A stretch of DNA of 64,000 bases from a bacterium (GTDB lineage: Bacteria; Patescibacteriota; Minisyncoccia; Minisyncoccales; Minisyncoccaceae): NCBI GenBank assembly GCA_023228085.1, contig JALOBW010000002.1, positions 1-64,000 on the forward strand. The letters are read 5' to 3'. The position numbers were made by a program, and so were the translations under genes. The notes under the pieces are model-generated. The model was not told where the DNA came from. It ran no database searches and worked only from the letters and a program-made list of their open reading frames with translations. This document shows, in pieces, positions 17,356 to 26,689 of the stretch (its first letter is position 1; the number at the start of each line of letters is the position of its first letter).

Positions 17356-17739
17356 ATGTCCATAATATTAGCTTATTTTTATTGGCATTATATTGAAAGA
17401 CCCAAAGATTTGTTTAACATCATGTCTAATTATGTTAATTTTTGGGTGTTTTTCTTTTCTATTGAAAGGGTAATTAAATCTTTGTTTTCGCCGTGGAAAA
17501 AAATTGAATATAAGGTACCAAAAAACGTCTTTGATATATTAGTTTGGGCTGATGTTATTTTTTCAAATATATTTTCGCGGGTGATGGGTTTTATTATACG
17601 AACTGTTCTAATACTTGTTTTTGTTTTGATAGAATTCCTAACACTAACACTTGGGGTATTAGTTATCCTTTTTTGGATATTACTACCTATATTACTTGCT
17701 TACGCATTATTTATGATTCTTAGTGAAACAAATGTTTGA
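17356..17739 (+). CDS. Small integral membrane protein next to the ClpC-like gene
   Basis: About 127 aa from ATG 17356 (TTG 17344 is possible but poor). Hydrophobic segments at about 3-20 and 32-45, and a long pair at about 78-125 (RTVLILVFVLIEFLTLTLGVLVILFWILLPILLAYALF). The SPWKKIEYKVPKN loop is basic. Its stop overlaps the start of the ClpC-like gene, so it is a likely partner. Not recognised as a named family. Confidence 0.78.
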   Translation: MSIILAYFYWHYIERPKDLFNIMSNYVNFWVFFFSIERVIKSLFSPWKKIEYKVPKNVFDILVWADVIFSNIFSRVMGFIIRTVLILVFVLIEFLTLTLGVLVILFWILLPILLAYALFMILSETNV

Positions 17740-20239
17740 TTTTAAAAAAACGAAATTTTATAACGGATTATTGGTAGAGCCTCTGTTTAAAGTTATAAAA
17801 CCATTAAAGTGGATTTCTTTTGCTATTGTATCTGTTTCAATAGCGATTTACATTTTTTATGAGTTTGCACTAACCTCAAACAATAATTTTATTCCGATTA
17901 TATATTTATTTTTTGTAATTCTAATAATATCTTTATGCTTTGATTCTTTCTACGAAAATTCAATAAAAAGTAATGTAAGTAATAAAAAACTTTCGGAATT
18001 GCAAATATCCGAAGATTCCAATTTAGCTCAGTATTTCAGTTATGAATCAATGCAATATTTGTATAAAACATTTTCACTAGGAAGCGATGGTAGTTATATT
18101 TCGGCTACAAAGCTTTTATATAATCTTTTAGATAAAAAAAATCAAAAAACTAATTTTATTTTTTCGCGCTTACTTTTTGATTTAGAGACATTAAAAAATA
18201 TTTTTCATGATTTTTCGCGTGTGAATGAAAATCTTGTTGATTGTAATTTAATTGCTTTGTCTGCCTTGGGTAGCGCAATTAAACGAGAAGGAGTTTCAAT
18301 AAACGAGGGAGATATAATTTGCGCTTTAGCAGATATAGAGCCTAATTTCAAAAAAATATTGACCGACTTCCAAATAAAAAGAAGTGATTTGGAAAATCTG
18401 AATTGGTGGATTGAATATATCTCTAAAAAAAATGATTCAATAAAAAAATTCTGGGAATACAATAATCTTATAAGAACTGGTTCTGTTGGTGGTGATTGGG
18501 CTTGTGGATGGTCTCCCACATTAGATCAGTATTCTATTGATTGGACAAATACAGTTAGAACGATGGGGTATGAGGAGTCTATTGGACACAACGAACAAGT
18601 TTCTATAATTGAGGATTCCTTAACAAAAAGAGGAAATAAGAATGTTCTTGTTGTTGGAGAGATTGGGAGTGGAAGAAAGAGTGTTATATACCAAGTTATC
18701 AGAAAAAGTATATATGATAAATCATTACCCGAAATAAATGGGAAAAAATTCATTCAACTTGACTTAATATCGTTAGTTTCTACCATTGAATCTGGTGAAA
18801 AAGTTGAAGCTACTCTTGATATGTGTTTTAAGGAAGCAATCCATGCTGGAAATATAGTACTAATAATAGATGATTTGCAGGAGTTTTTAGGAGGCAGTAA
18901 GACTGGAATAGTTGATATTTCTGGAATACTAATTCCGTATCTTAATAATCCAAATCTTCAGTTAATATGCATTACTACGTATAATGGATTACATTCTCAA
19001 ATAGAGGCAAAGCCAGCGATACTACAATCATTGGTTAAGGTGGAGATCCCAGAGTTAACCCCAGAAGAGACATTGTTAATACTGCAAGGTAAGGTTTTCT
19101 CTTTTGAAAAACAATATAATAAATTTATTTCTTACCAATCGCTTATAGAAATAATTAAAACTTCGCAGAAATACATAGCAACCCCTTTCCCTCAAAAGGC
19201 AATAGATTTATTAGAAGAATCATTTGCTTATTCTGACACAAAGGGTATTAGTGACATTATTGAACCAGAAGATGTAGATTTTGTGATCACTAAAAAAACC
19301 GATATTCCAATTGGATCAGTAAATAGTCAGGAGAAAGTATTACTCTTAAGTATGGAGCAAGAGCTTCACAAAAGAGTAATAAGTCAGGATGATGCAATAA
19401 AAGAAATCTCAGCAGCACTTAGAAGAGCTCGTTCCGGAGTCCAAACTAGAAAGGGTCCAATGGGAACTTTCTTGTTTTTGGGTCCTACTGGTGTTGGAAA
19501 AACAGAAACAGCAAAAGCAGTAGCAGAAGTATATTTTGGATCAGAAGATAAAATGATTAGAATAGATATGTCTGAATTCCAGAGAACAGAAGACATACCT
19601 AGATTAATGGGGTCAGAATCACAACCTGGTATTTTAACAACGAAGGTAAGAGAAAGTCCTTTTTCATTAGTTCTTCTAGATGAACTTGAAAAAGCTCATC
19701 CAGATGTCCTTAATTTGTTTCTACAGGTATTAGATGAAGGTTATTTAAATGATAATTTTGGGCAAAAAGTAAGCTTTATAAATACTATAATCATAGCAAC
19801 GTCTAATGCAGGTTATCAGATAATACTGGACTCTATAAAGGAAAAAAAACCAATAGAAGAAATAAAAGATCTCTTACTTGATAATATATTTCAAAAAGGA
19901 ATATTTCGTCCAGAGTTCGTTAATAGATTTGATGGACTCGTTGTTTTTAAGCCATTAACTCATAATGATTTAATTCAAATTGCTCATATTCAACTAATGA
20001 AATTAAGAAATAAATTACTGGAAAAAGAAATAAATTTTGTAATTACGGACGAATTAAAAAGGAAAATTGTTGATTTGAGCTATGATCCGATTTTTGGAGC
20101 AAGAGAAATGAAAAGGGTGATTCAAGAAAAAGTTGAAGATTGTTTAGCAAAAGAATTTTTGGCAGATACTATTAAAAATGGAGCCACGATTGCAATAAAC
20201 CCTAATAGTTTTACAGTATCAATAAATAATCCCGAATAA
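17732..20239 (+). CDS. Membrane-anchored ClpC/ClpB-like AAA+ protein with a degenerate first ATPase domain
   Basis: About 835 aa from ATG 17732 (GTG 17723 possible). Two TM segments (about 25-45 and 55-72) precede a divergent Clp-N-like region (about 95-230). D1 has GEIGSGRKS where a Walker A GxxGxGKT is expected, and IIDDLQE where Walker B would have DE. D2 is intact: GPTGVGKTET (about 583), LVLLDELEKAHPDVLN, an SNAG sensor 1, and GAREMKRVIQ sensor 2. No ClpP is in the window. Inferred unfoldase held at the membrane, driven mainly by D2. Confidence 0.87.
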   Translation: MFDFKKTKFYNGLLVEPLFKVIKPLKWISFAIVSVSIAIYIFYEFALTSNNNFIPIIYLFFVILIISLCFDSFYENSIKSNVSNKKLSELQISEDSNLAQYFSYESMQYLYKTFSLGSDGSYISATKLLYNLLDKKNQKTNFIFSRLLFDLETLKNIFHDFSRVNENLVDCNLIALSALGSAIKREGVSINEGDIICALADIEPNFKKILTDFQIKRSDLENLNWWIEYISKKNDSIKKFWEYNNLIRTGSVGGDWACGWSPTLDQYSIDWTNTVRTMGYEESIGHNEQVSIIEDSLTKRGNKNVLVVGEIGSGRKSVIYQVIRKSIYDKSLPEINGKKFIQLDLISLVSTIESGEKVEATLDMCFKEAIHAGNIVLIIDDLQEFLGGSKTGIVDISGILIPYLNNPNLQLICITTYNGLHSQIEAKPAILQSLVKVEIPELTPEETLLILQGKVFSFEKQYNKFISYQSLIEIIKTSQKYIATPFPQKAIDLLEESFAYSDTKGISDIIEPEDVDFVITKKTDIPIGSVNSQEKVLLLSMEQELHKRVISQDDAIKEISAALRRARSGVQTRKGPMGTFLFLGPTGVGKTETAKAVAEVYFGSEDKMIRIDMSEFQRTEDIPRLMGSESQPGILTTKVRESPFSLVLLDELEKAHPDVLNLFLQVLDEGYLNDNFGQKVSFINTIIIATSNAGYQIILDSIKEKKPIEEIKDLLLDNIFQKGIFRPEFVNRFDGLVVFKPLTHNDLIQIAHIQLMKLRNKLLEKEINFVITDELKRKIVDLSYDPIFGAREMKRVIQEKVEDCLAKEFLADTIKNGATIAINPNSFTVSINNPE

Positions 20240-20255
20240 ATTTTATTATCTTTTA

Positions 20256-20286
20256 AAAAAACTCACAGTTAATGTGAGTTTTTTGC
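20256..20286 (+). terminator. Terminator after the ClpC-like gene
   Basis: AACTCACA / TGTGAGTT stem with GTTAA loop and a T run. Confidence 0.88.
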
Positions 20287-20344
20287 TTTTAATACTCAAT
20301 TTTCAAAAATAATACCAGAAATAAGGTTTGGGTGTGATTTTTTG

Positions 20345-20373
20345 TTGACAAATGTATATGGGTGGGATAGAAT
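20345..20373 (+). promoter_or_regulatory. Promoter of the division/cell-wall cluster
   Basis: TTGACA (20345-20350), 17-bp spacer, TAGAAT (20368-20373). The MraZ-type repeats begin inside the spacer and run downstream. Confidence 0.85.
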
Positions 20374-20407
20374 GGTAGTACAGTGTTAATGAGTGGGTAA
20401 AAGTGGA
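20362..20407 (+). promoter_or_regulatory. MraZ operator: direct repeats at 10-bp spacing
   Basis: GTGGG at 20362, ATGGT at 20372, GTGTT at 20383, GTGGG at 20393 and GTGGA at 20403: one repeat per helical turn. MraZ is known to bind TGGGN repeats at this spacing upstream of its own gene. The array covers the -10 and the transcribed start. This also argues for ATG 20420 as mraZ start, since a start at GTG 20393 would put the operator inside the gene. Confidence 0.75.
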
Positions 20408-20419
20408 AAAAATAAGAAT

Positions 20420-20851
20420 ATGATAATAGGTCAATACAGTTATAATTTAGATCCAAAGAAGAGACTAACAATTCCTACAAAGTTTAGGAGCGTTTTGTCT
20501 GATGGGGCTGTATTAACTAGAGGAATTGACGGTTGTTTGTTTCTTTACCCAATAAAACAATGGGAAGATTTAGCTGAAAAAATGAGTAAGTTGCCATTAT
20601 CTGCTGTAAGTGCGAGAAATTTTGCAAGAGTTATGCTTGCAGGAGCGATGGATGTAAAAATTGATAGCTTAGGAAGAATACTTATTCCAGATTATCTAAA
20701 AGATTATGCCGCATTAGACAAAAAAGTTGTAGTGGCTGGACTTTACGACAGGATTGAAATATGGAGCGAGGAAAAATGGAAAAAATACGGAGAAACTACT
20801 GATGCTCAAGTGGGCAATATTACAGAAGGATTAAAAGATTTAGGTTTTTAA
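20420..20851 (+). CDS. mraZ: Transcriptional regulator MraZ
   Basis: 143 aa from ATG 20420, the family's usual length and start (MIIGQYSYNLDPKKRLTIP). Two SpoVT/AbrB-like halves with the DxxxR motif in DPKKRL and DSLGRI. Forms ring-shaped oligomers that bind TGGGN repeats and control the division cluster; such repeats are present just upstream. First gene of mraZ-rsmH-ftsL-PBP. Confidence 0.93.
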   Translation: MIIGQYSYNLDPKKRLTIPTKFRSVLSDGAVLTRGIDGCLFLYPIKQWEDLAEKMSKLPLSAVSARNFARVMLAGAMDVKIDSLGRILIPDYLKDYAALDKKVVVAGLYDRIEIWSEEKWKKYGETTDAQVGNITEGLKDLGF

Positions 20852-20856
20852 ATTCT

Positions 20857-21732
20857 ATGCACACCCCTGTACTACTTAACGAAGTAATAGAATATTTAAC
20901 ACCACAGGAAGGGCAGAATTTTGTTGATTGCACATTGAATGGAGGAGGACATACTCGTGAAATACTAAAAAGAAACGGACAAGGGAAAGTTCTTGGAATA
21001 GAAGTAGATCCAGAAATATATCAAAACATTAAAGATGAAAAAATTGACAGACTAATTGCGGTAAATGATTCTTATAGCAACTTAGAAGAAATAATAGAAA
21101 GAGAGAAGTTTAAAAACATAAACGGAATATTGTTTGATATCGGAATGTCTTCTTATCATGTTGACCAGAGCGAGAGGGGATTTAGTTTTTTAAAAGACGA
21201 ACCTCTTATTATGAGCTACAACACCGAAAAGGGAAATATGATTACGGCTTACGAGATTGTAAATAGTTATAGTGAAGAAAAATTGGCTAGCATGATTTAT
21301 GAATATGGAGAAGAGAGATACAGTCGTAGAATAGCGAAAAGTATTATTGAAAGAAGAAGAATTAAACCAATAAGAACGACACTGGAGTTAGTTGATATAA
21401 TCGGAAATTCGGTGCCACCTTATTATAAAAGACAGAAAATACATTTTGCTACCCGGACATTTCAAGCGATTAGAATAGAGGCAAATAGAGAGCTTGATAA
21501 TTTTATAGACGCCCTACCACAAGCAATAAAGATACTTCCTTCGGGTGGTAGGCTGGTGGTAATAACATTTCATTCTTTAGAGGATAGAATTGCGAAAGTT
21601 TTTTTTAGAGAAAGGCAGAAAAATCAGGAAATAGAAATCCTGACAAAAAAGCCAGTAATTGCCACTGATGAGGAAATAAAAATCAATCCTCGTTCAAGAT
21701 CGGCGAAATTAAGAGCAATTGTAAAATTATAA
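20857..21732 (+). CDS. rsmH: 16S rRNA m4C1402 methyltransferase RsmH
   Basis: 291 aa. N-terminal HTPVLLNEVIEYL and the SAM-binding DCTLNGGGHT, then GILFDIGMSSYHVDQSERGFSF and the C-terminal RSRSAKLRAI are diagnostic of RsmH/MraW. It methylates N4 of C1402 in the decoding site. The family's usual DLGxSSxQ appears as DIGMSSYH. Second gene of the cluster, 5 nt after mraZ. Confidence 0.95.
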   Translation: MHTPVLLNEVIEYLTPQEGQNFVDCTLNGGGHTREILKRNGQGKVLGIEVDPEIYQNIKDEKIDRLIAVNDSYSNLEEIIEREKFKNINGILFDIGMSSYHVDQSERGFSFLKDEPLIMSYNTEKGNMITAYEIVNSYSEEKLASMIYEYGEERYSRRIAKSIIERRRIKPIRTTLELVDIIGNSVPPYYKRQKIHFATRTFQAIRIEANRELDNFIDALPQAIKILPSGGRLVVITFHSLEDRIAKVFFRERQKNQEIEILTKKPVIATDEEIKINPRSRSAKLRAIVKL

Positions 21733-21734
21733 AA

Positions 21735-22040
21735 ATGAAGAAAAAAAAGAATCAATCAAAAATATTTTTCTGCTTTATCATAGGAGCAATCGTCACCTTA
21801 ACAGGTTTTTATGTTTTTCAAGTTTCAGAAATGAGTCGTGTAAGTTATCTTGTTAGTAGTGCTCAAGGAGAGATAGATTCCTTAAAAAAAGAAAATTCGG
21901 GCTTAAAGCTATCTATTTCTCAAAATAAAAACTTAATGATCGTAGAAGATAAAATAAAAGAAAAAGGATACGATAAAGTTGGTAAAATCAACTATATGGT
22001 GACTCCGGGCAACACAGTTGCTACAAATCAGAATAATTAA
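21735..22040 (+). CDS. ftsL: FtsL-like division protein
   Basis: 101 aa. A basic N-terminus, one TM (residues about 10-28) and an extracytoplasmic coiled coil (SAQGEIDSLKKENSGLKLSI). Assigned by layout and by its place between rsmH and the PBP, the standard position of ftsL; sequence conservation in this family is low. Would form the divisome complex with FtsB and the transpeptidase. Confidence 0.72.
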   Translation: MKKKKNQSKIFFCFIIGAIVTLTGFYVFQVSEMSRVSYLVSSAQGEIDSLKKENSGLKLSISQNKNLMIVEDKIKEKGYDKVGKINYMVTPGNTVATNQNN

Positions 22041-22051
22041 TTATTTGAACT

Positions 22052-23788
22052 ATGAACGCAAAGAGTCATAAATTGAGACCAGGTTTGATTCTGATTCTAA
22101 TTTTCTTTTTGGGAGGTGTGGTTTTGTCCCGCCTCTTTTATTTACAGATAAATGAGGGAGCAAAATATAAGGCTTTTGCAATGGGGCAACAAAATAATGT
22201 TCTAGATGTAGAGGGGCGTAGGGGAGACGTCTATTTTAGTAATGGCGAATCATTAGCATTAACCGAAAGAGATCCTTTAGTTTTTGTTTCTCCTGAAGAG
22301 GTAGAAGATAAGGAAAAAGCAGCAGAAAAACTTTCGGAAATTCTAAGTATAGATAAGACAGAAATAATGGAAAAAATGAATAAGCAAGGAAGCTATTATC
22401 AAGTAATACAGAGAAGTGTTAGCAAAGAAATAGCTGAAAGGATAAAAACTCTTAATATGAAAGGGGTAGCTATTGATGAAAAGAAAGAAAAACGATACTA
22501 CCCAAATAATCAGACAGCCTCTCAGGTAATAGGATTTTTGAATGAAGATAAAAAAGGACAGTATGGAATAGAAGAATTTTATAACGATAAATTATCTGGG
22601 AAAAAAGCGGCAACAACAGTGGATAGAAATCCTTGGGGTTTTGTGTTTAAACCTGAGGACACAAGTTCGCTTAACGGAAATTCGCTTACTCTAACAATTG
22701 ATTATAATATTCAGTTTATGGCAGAAAAATATTTAGCTGAGGGTATTGAAAAATACGGTGCTGTAGGAGGGAATATTATAGTTATGAATCCAAATACTGG
22801 CGAGATTATTGCTATGGCTCAAAATCCAAGTTTTGATCCTAATAATTATAAAAAAGAAAAGTTTGAAGTAATATCAAACTCTTCAACACAAAAAATATTT
22901 GAACCGGGTTCAATCTTTAAGCCCATTACTATGTCTATTGGAGTAAATGAAAAACTAGTCACTCCCGAAGATACTTTTGAAGATTCTGGGTGTGTTCCAT
23001 ATGGTAAATATAATGTCTGTAATTATGCCGAAAAAGCATGGGGAACAGTGACGATGACGGAGGTTTTAAGACGATCAATTAATACAGGAGTGATGTATGT
23101 TGAAAAAAAGATAGGGCATAAAAAATTCCTTGACTATTTAGAAGAATTTGGTTTTTTTGACAAGACAGGAATAGATCTAGCAAATGAATCTTTTTCGGAA
23201 AATAAAACCTTGAAAAAAGCATATAATGATAAAGTAGAAATCGCTTTTGCTAATGCTTCATTTGGACAAGGTATCGGAATTACTCCACTTCATATTATTA
23301 CTGCCTTTTCTTGTCTTACAAACGGAGGAAATCTTATGAGACCTTACATTGTACGAGAAATAACCGATAATAACACTAAAAAAGAAGTTCAACCCCAAAT
23401 AGTCAGAAGAGTGATAAGCGAAGATACAAGTACTAATCTTAGGAAAATGTTAGTACAAGTTGTTGAGGGTGGTTATGGGCACTTAGCTAAAATACCTGGA
23501 TATTGGATTGGAGGAAAAACTGGTACATCACAAGTTCCTTATGCTTCACTTGGGATAAACAAGGCTGGTTATTCTGATCATACTTGGCAGACATTTATGG
23601 GATTTGCTCCTGCTTACAATCCGAAATTTATTGTACTTGTAAAATTGGATAATCCTACAAAAACTAAAACATCTGAATATTCAGCCGTACCTATTTTTCA
23701 TGATCTAGCAAAATATATTTTTGATTATTGGCAAATTCCTCCAGATTATGACGTTGAGGAGTTAGAAAGTGGTTTGGACAAAAAGTAG
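22052..23788 (+). CDS. ftsI: Class B penicillin-binding protein (FtsI/PBP2 type)
   Basis: 578 aa. N-terminal TM (about 8-28), PBP dimer domain (from about 45), transpeptidase domain from about 235. Motifs: SxxK as EPGSIFKPIT (Ser near 287), SxN as RRSINTGVM, KTG as GGKTGTSQVP (near 489). Makes septal peptidoglycan crosslinks outside the membrane. No PASTA domains. Its place after ftsL supports a division rather than elongation role. Confidence 0.92.
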   Translation: MNAKSHKLRPGLILILIFFLGGVVLSRLFYLQINEGAKYKAFAMGQQNNVLDVEGRRGDVYFSNGESLALTERDPLVFVSPEEVEDKEKAAEKLSEILSIDKTEIMEKMNKQGSYYQVIQRSVSKEIAERIKTLNMKGVAIDEKKEKRYYPNNQTASQVIGFLNEDKKGQYGIEEFYNDKLSGKKAATTVDRNPWGFVFKPEDTSSLNGNSLTLTIDYNIQFMAEKYLAEGIEKYGAVGGNIIVMNPNTGEIIAMAQNPSFDPNNYKKEKFEVISNSSTQKIFEPGSIFKPITMSIGVNEKLVTPEDTFEDSGCVPYGKYNVCNYAEKAWGTVTMTEVLRRSINTGVMYVEKKIGHKKFLDYLEEFGFFDKTGIDLANESFSENKTLKKAYNDKVEIAFANASFGQGIGITPLHIITAFSCLTNGGNLMRPYIVREITDNNTKKEVQPQIVRRVISEDTSTNLRKMLVQVVEGGYGHLAKIPGYWIGGKTGTSQVPYASLGINKAGYSDHTWQTFMGFAPAYNPKFIVLVKLDNPTKTKTSEYSAVPIFHDLAKYIFDYWQIPPDYDVEELESGLDKK

Positions 23789-23824
23789 TTTTTGTGATAA
23801 TTTATTATTGTTCAAGGCATTTTT

Positions 23825-23897
23825 GGCCCTATCGTCTAGTGGCCTAGGACTCCAGATTCTCAATCTGGCAACACCGGTTCGAATCCGGTTAGGGTCA
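23825..23897 (+). tRNA. tRNA-Glu (anticodon CTC)
   Basis: 73 nt cloverleaf. Acceptor GGCCCTA/TAGGGTC (one G-T), anticodon arm CCAGA-TTCTCAA-TCTGG with anticodon CTC, T arm CCGG-TTCGAAT-CCGG, discriminator A. The CCA end is not encoded. It lies 36 nt after the PBP gene. Confidence 0.95.
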
Positions 23898-23918
23898 CAT
23901 TAAATCAACATATTAAAT

Positions 23919-24887
23919 ATGGAATTTAATACAATCTATTACGTAATAATTTTCTTGGTATCTTGTTTTGGTTTTTATATATCGGGAGAGTTAATTGTAA
24001 AAAGTCTTATTAGGATTGCAAAAGCACTTGGGTGGAAAGAATTTGTTGTTTCTTTTCTAATAATGTCGCTTGTTGGTTCTCTGCCGAATCTATTTGTTGG
24101 AATAACCTCAGCACTGTACAATACTCCACAACTCGCCTTTGGTGATATTATCGGAGGAAATGTTGTTGATATAACTCTTTCAGTGGCACTTGCAGCCCTT
24201 TTTTCTAAAAATGGAATTCCTGCTAAAAGTCGCACAATTCAACAGACGATTTTGTTTACTCTTTTTTCAGCAGCGTTGCCAATAATTTTGACATGGGATG
24301 GAGATGTTTCTAGAATTGATGGCATTATCTTGATTTCAGTTTATGTTTTTTATTTGGTATGGTTATTCTCAAGTAAAGAAAGATTCGCTAAAATATGTGA
24401 CGAGGCAGATCAAAAAAAGAAAAAAATAGCTTTATCTTTTTTAAGCTTACTTAAGATAGTGATTGCTTTAGCAATTTTTATGATTGCTTCAAATGGAATT
24501 GTTAGCGCTGCAAATTATTTTGCTATTGCATGGAATGTTCCTATTATTATGATAGGATTATTTATAGTTGGACTAGGAAATTGTTTTCCAGAAATATTTT
24601 TTGCCATTAGTTCTGCTAGAAAAGGAAATGATTGGATGATATTAGGAGATTTGATTGGTTGTGTGGTAGTACCTGCTACTTTAGTATTGGGAATTGTAGC
24701 AATAATTTGCCCAATTGATTTAACGGGACATATGGCTTCTCTTGAAATAGCTAGGATATTTCTAATAATATCGTTAATAATGTTTTTCTGGTTTGCAAAA
24801 CAAGAACAATCAATTAGTAAAAAAGAAGCATCTATATTGCTTTTATTGTACATTACGTTTATAATTGCAGAAATCTTTATCAGATAA
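23919..24887 (+). CDS. Ca2+/cation antiporter (CaCA family) homolog
   Basis: 322 aa with about ten TM segments. Two inverted alpha repeats: GSLPNLFVGITSAL with DIIGGNVVDI, and GNCFPEIFFAISSAR with DLIGCVVVPATLVLG. Both normally carry GxSxPE and GxNxxD-like acidic residues. In the first repeat the usual PE is PN, an unusual change at the ion site, while the second keeps PE. Ion specificity (Na+/Ca2+, K+ or H+) cannot be told. Confidence 0.85.
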   Translation: MEFNTIYYVIIFLVSCFGFYISGELIVKSLIRIAKALGWKEFVVSFLIMSLVGSLPNLFVGITSALYNTPQLAFGDIIGGNVVDITLSVALAALFSKNGIPAKSRTIQQTILFTLFSAALPIILTWDGDVSRIDGIILISVYVFYLVWLFSSKERFAKICDEADQKKKKIALSFLSLLKIVIALAIFMIASNGIVSAANYFAIAWNVPIIMIGLFIVGLGNCFPEIFFAISSARKGNDWMILGDLIGCVVVPATLVLGIVAIICPIDLTGHMASLEIARIFLIISLIMFFWFAKQEQSISKKEASILLLLYITFIIAEIFIR

Positions 24888-24896
24888 GTTTCAGCA

Positions 24897-25964
24897 ATGA
24901 AAAAGGAAAAAACAACACTTTATTTATTACGTGCCATTATCGTAATTATTTTGACGATTGGTCTTTTTTTTGCGTTAAATACTTTTTCTAGCATGCAGGA
25001 AAACAGGTCTTCGGTAGTTGATATTTTAAAACCAGACGATAATACCGATGAGCTTAAACCTTACAAAAAGTCTGTAAAACTAATTGCTGTTGGAGATATA
25101 ATGCTTTCAAGGGGGGTAGATATGCGAATGTCTAAAATGGGGAATGATTATCCTTTTCAAAAAATATCAAACTATCTTGACGATGGCGATATAGTTTTTG
25201 GTAATCTTGAAAGTCCAATTGCTCCTGGTGATTCTATGCCATGGGAAGGTACTGTTTTTCGTGCAAGGCCAGGTGTGGAGAAAAGTTTAAAGAATGCTGG
25301 TTTTAATGTTATTTCACTTGCAAATAATCATATGGGAAACCAAGGGCAAGCTGGTGTGAAGTTTACCATAAATGCCCTTAGGGCTCTTGGTATTAATACG
25401 ATTGGAGCTGGTAAAGATAATGGTGAAGCATCTAATCCAACAATTATTACGAAAAAAGGATTGAAATTTGCGTTTTTGGCATATACCGATGGCACAATAA
25501 TACCTAAAAGCTATGAAGCCGAAGAAAATAACTATGGGGTTGTATATATGGATGAAAGTAAGCTTGCGGAAGATGTAGCAAAAGCAAAAAAAGTTGCGGA
25601 CTTCGTAATTGTTTCTATGCATGCTGGGATTGAATATACATACAGACCAAATCAAAATCAAATAAATTTTGCTCATAAGGCAATTGATAGTGGTGCGGAT
25701 TTAGTAATTGGGCATCATCCGCATCAGATACAAGATATAGAAAAATATAAAGAGAAATACATCTTCTACAGTTTGGGTAATTTTATTTTTGATCAGGAGT
25801 GGTCAAAGGAAACAAAGCAAGGTTTTCTTGCTGAGATATATTTCAATGAAAACGGAGTGTTTGATTATAACCTTATTCCAGTTTTGATAGAAGATTATTC
25901 TCAACCAGATATTATGAATGATGATGAAGCTATTCAATTATTTAGAAATATAAAAAGACCATAG
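24897..25964 (+). CDS. CapA-family metallophosphatase-like protein (poly-gamma-glutamate capsule type)
   Basis: 355 aa. N-terminal TM (about 11-30), then a CapA/PGA_cap domain with AVGDIMLSRGVD, GNLESPIA, SLANNHMGNQG, VSMHAGIEY and GHHPHQIQ metal-site motifs. Anchored outside the membrane. The family includes the capsule protein CapA, but no capB/capC is nearby, so the substrate is open. Tight spacing (9 nt) to the exchanger gene. Confidence 0.88.
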   Translation: MKKEKTTLYLLRAIIVIILTIGLFFALNTFSSMQENRSSVVDILKPDDNTDELKPYKKSVKLIAVGDIMLSRGVDMRMSKMGNDYPFQKISNYLDDGDIVFGNLESPIAPGDSMPWEGTVFRARPGVEKSLKNAGFNVISLANNHMGNQGQAGVKFTINALRALGINTIGAGKDNGEASNPTIITKKGLKFAFLAYTDGTIIPKSYEAEENNYGVVYMDESKLAEDVAKAKKVADFVIVSMHAGIEYTYRPNQNQINFAHKAIDSGADLVIGHHPHQIQDIEKYKEKYIFYSLGNFIFDQEWSKETKQGFLAEIYFNENGVFDYNLIPVLIEDYSQPDIMNDDEAIQLFRNIKRP

Positions 25965-25966
25965 AT

Positions 25967-26629
25967 ATGGAGTATGATTGGAAGACAGATGAATATATAA
26001 GATTGGTTGAAAACACTAATAATCCCTTTTTGAGAGATTTTATAGATAAGGAGTTGGATTATCTTTGTTCAATAGATAATTTGAGTGAAAAAGCTATTGT
26101 TGATGTTGGATCTGGATATGGAAGAGTTGTTCCGATTCTCGCCCCAAAGGCAAAGAGTTTTTATGCTGTTGAGCTTGATAAAAATATGCTTCGGGAATTG
26201 AAAAAGACAGTTAAGGATTATAAGAACTGTCTGGTTATTGAGTGTGATGCTCAAGAGCTACAGAGCAGTCTTAAACTAGTAGAAATTGAAAAGCCAATCG
26301 TAATGAGTTTACAAAACTCATTAGGGACTCCATATGGTGATCCATATAAAATAATTGACGAAGTAGCTAACTTTGCAAAAGAAAAACACGGTGAGGTTAT
26401 TATTTCTTTATTTACTCAAGAATCTTTAAAAGACGAGGGTGTTTCTATATATGCTTCTTTGGAAGGATTAGTTGGAAAAATAGATTTAGAAAAAACTAAT
26501 TTTGAGAAAGGAGATTTTATTACTAGGACTGGATACAAAAGTCATTGGTTTAGTTGTGGGGAACGAGAAGAAATAAAGAATTTGATTGGTGGAAAAACTA
26601 TCAATGAGATAATGGGGAATTGTTTATAA
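25967..26629 (+). CDS. SAM-dependent methyltransferase, class I
   Basis: 220 aa. Rossmann motif I VDVGSGYGRVVPIL, acidic end of strand 2 (AVELDKNML), motif II region IECDAQEL. The rest is not diagnostic for a small-molecule, lipid or protein target. It starts 2 nt after the capA-like gene. Confidence 0.83.
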   Translation: MEYDWKTDEYIRLVENTNNPFLRDFIDKELDYLCSIDNLSEKAIVDVGSGYGRVVPILAPKAKSFYAVELDKNMLRELKKTVKDYKNCLVIECDAQELQSSLKLVEIEKPIVMSLQNSLGTPYGDPYKIIDEVANFAKEKHGEVIISLFTQESLKDEGVSIYASLEGLVGKIDLEKTNFEKGDFITRTGYKSHWFSCGEREEIKNLIGGKTINEIMGNCL

Positions 26630-26649
26630 TACATATAAGGTATTAATTC

Positions 26650-26679
26650 TTGACCGAGAGGTCAAAATATGGATATAAT
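26650..26679 (+). promoter_or_regulatory. Promoter with palindromic -35 before the ABC-F gene
   Basis: TTGACC (26650), 18-bp spacer, TATAAT (26674-26679). The -35 is one arm of a perfect inverted repeat, TTGACC-GAGA-GGTCAA (26650-26665), a possible operator. Confidence 0.7.
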
Positions 26680-26689
26680 GTAGAAAAAT

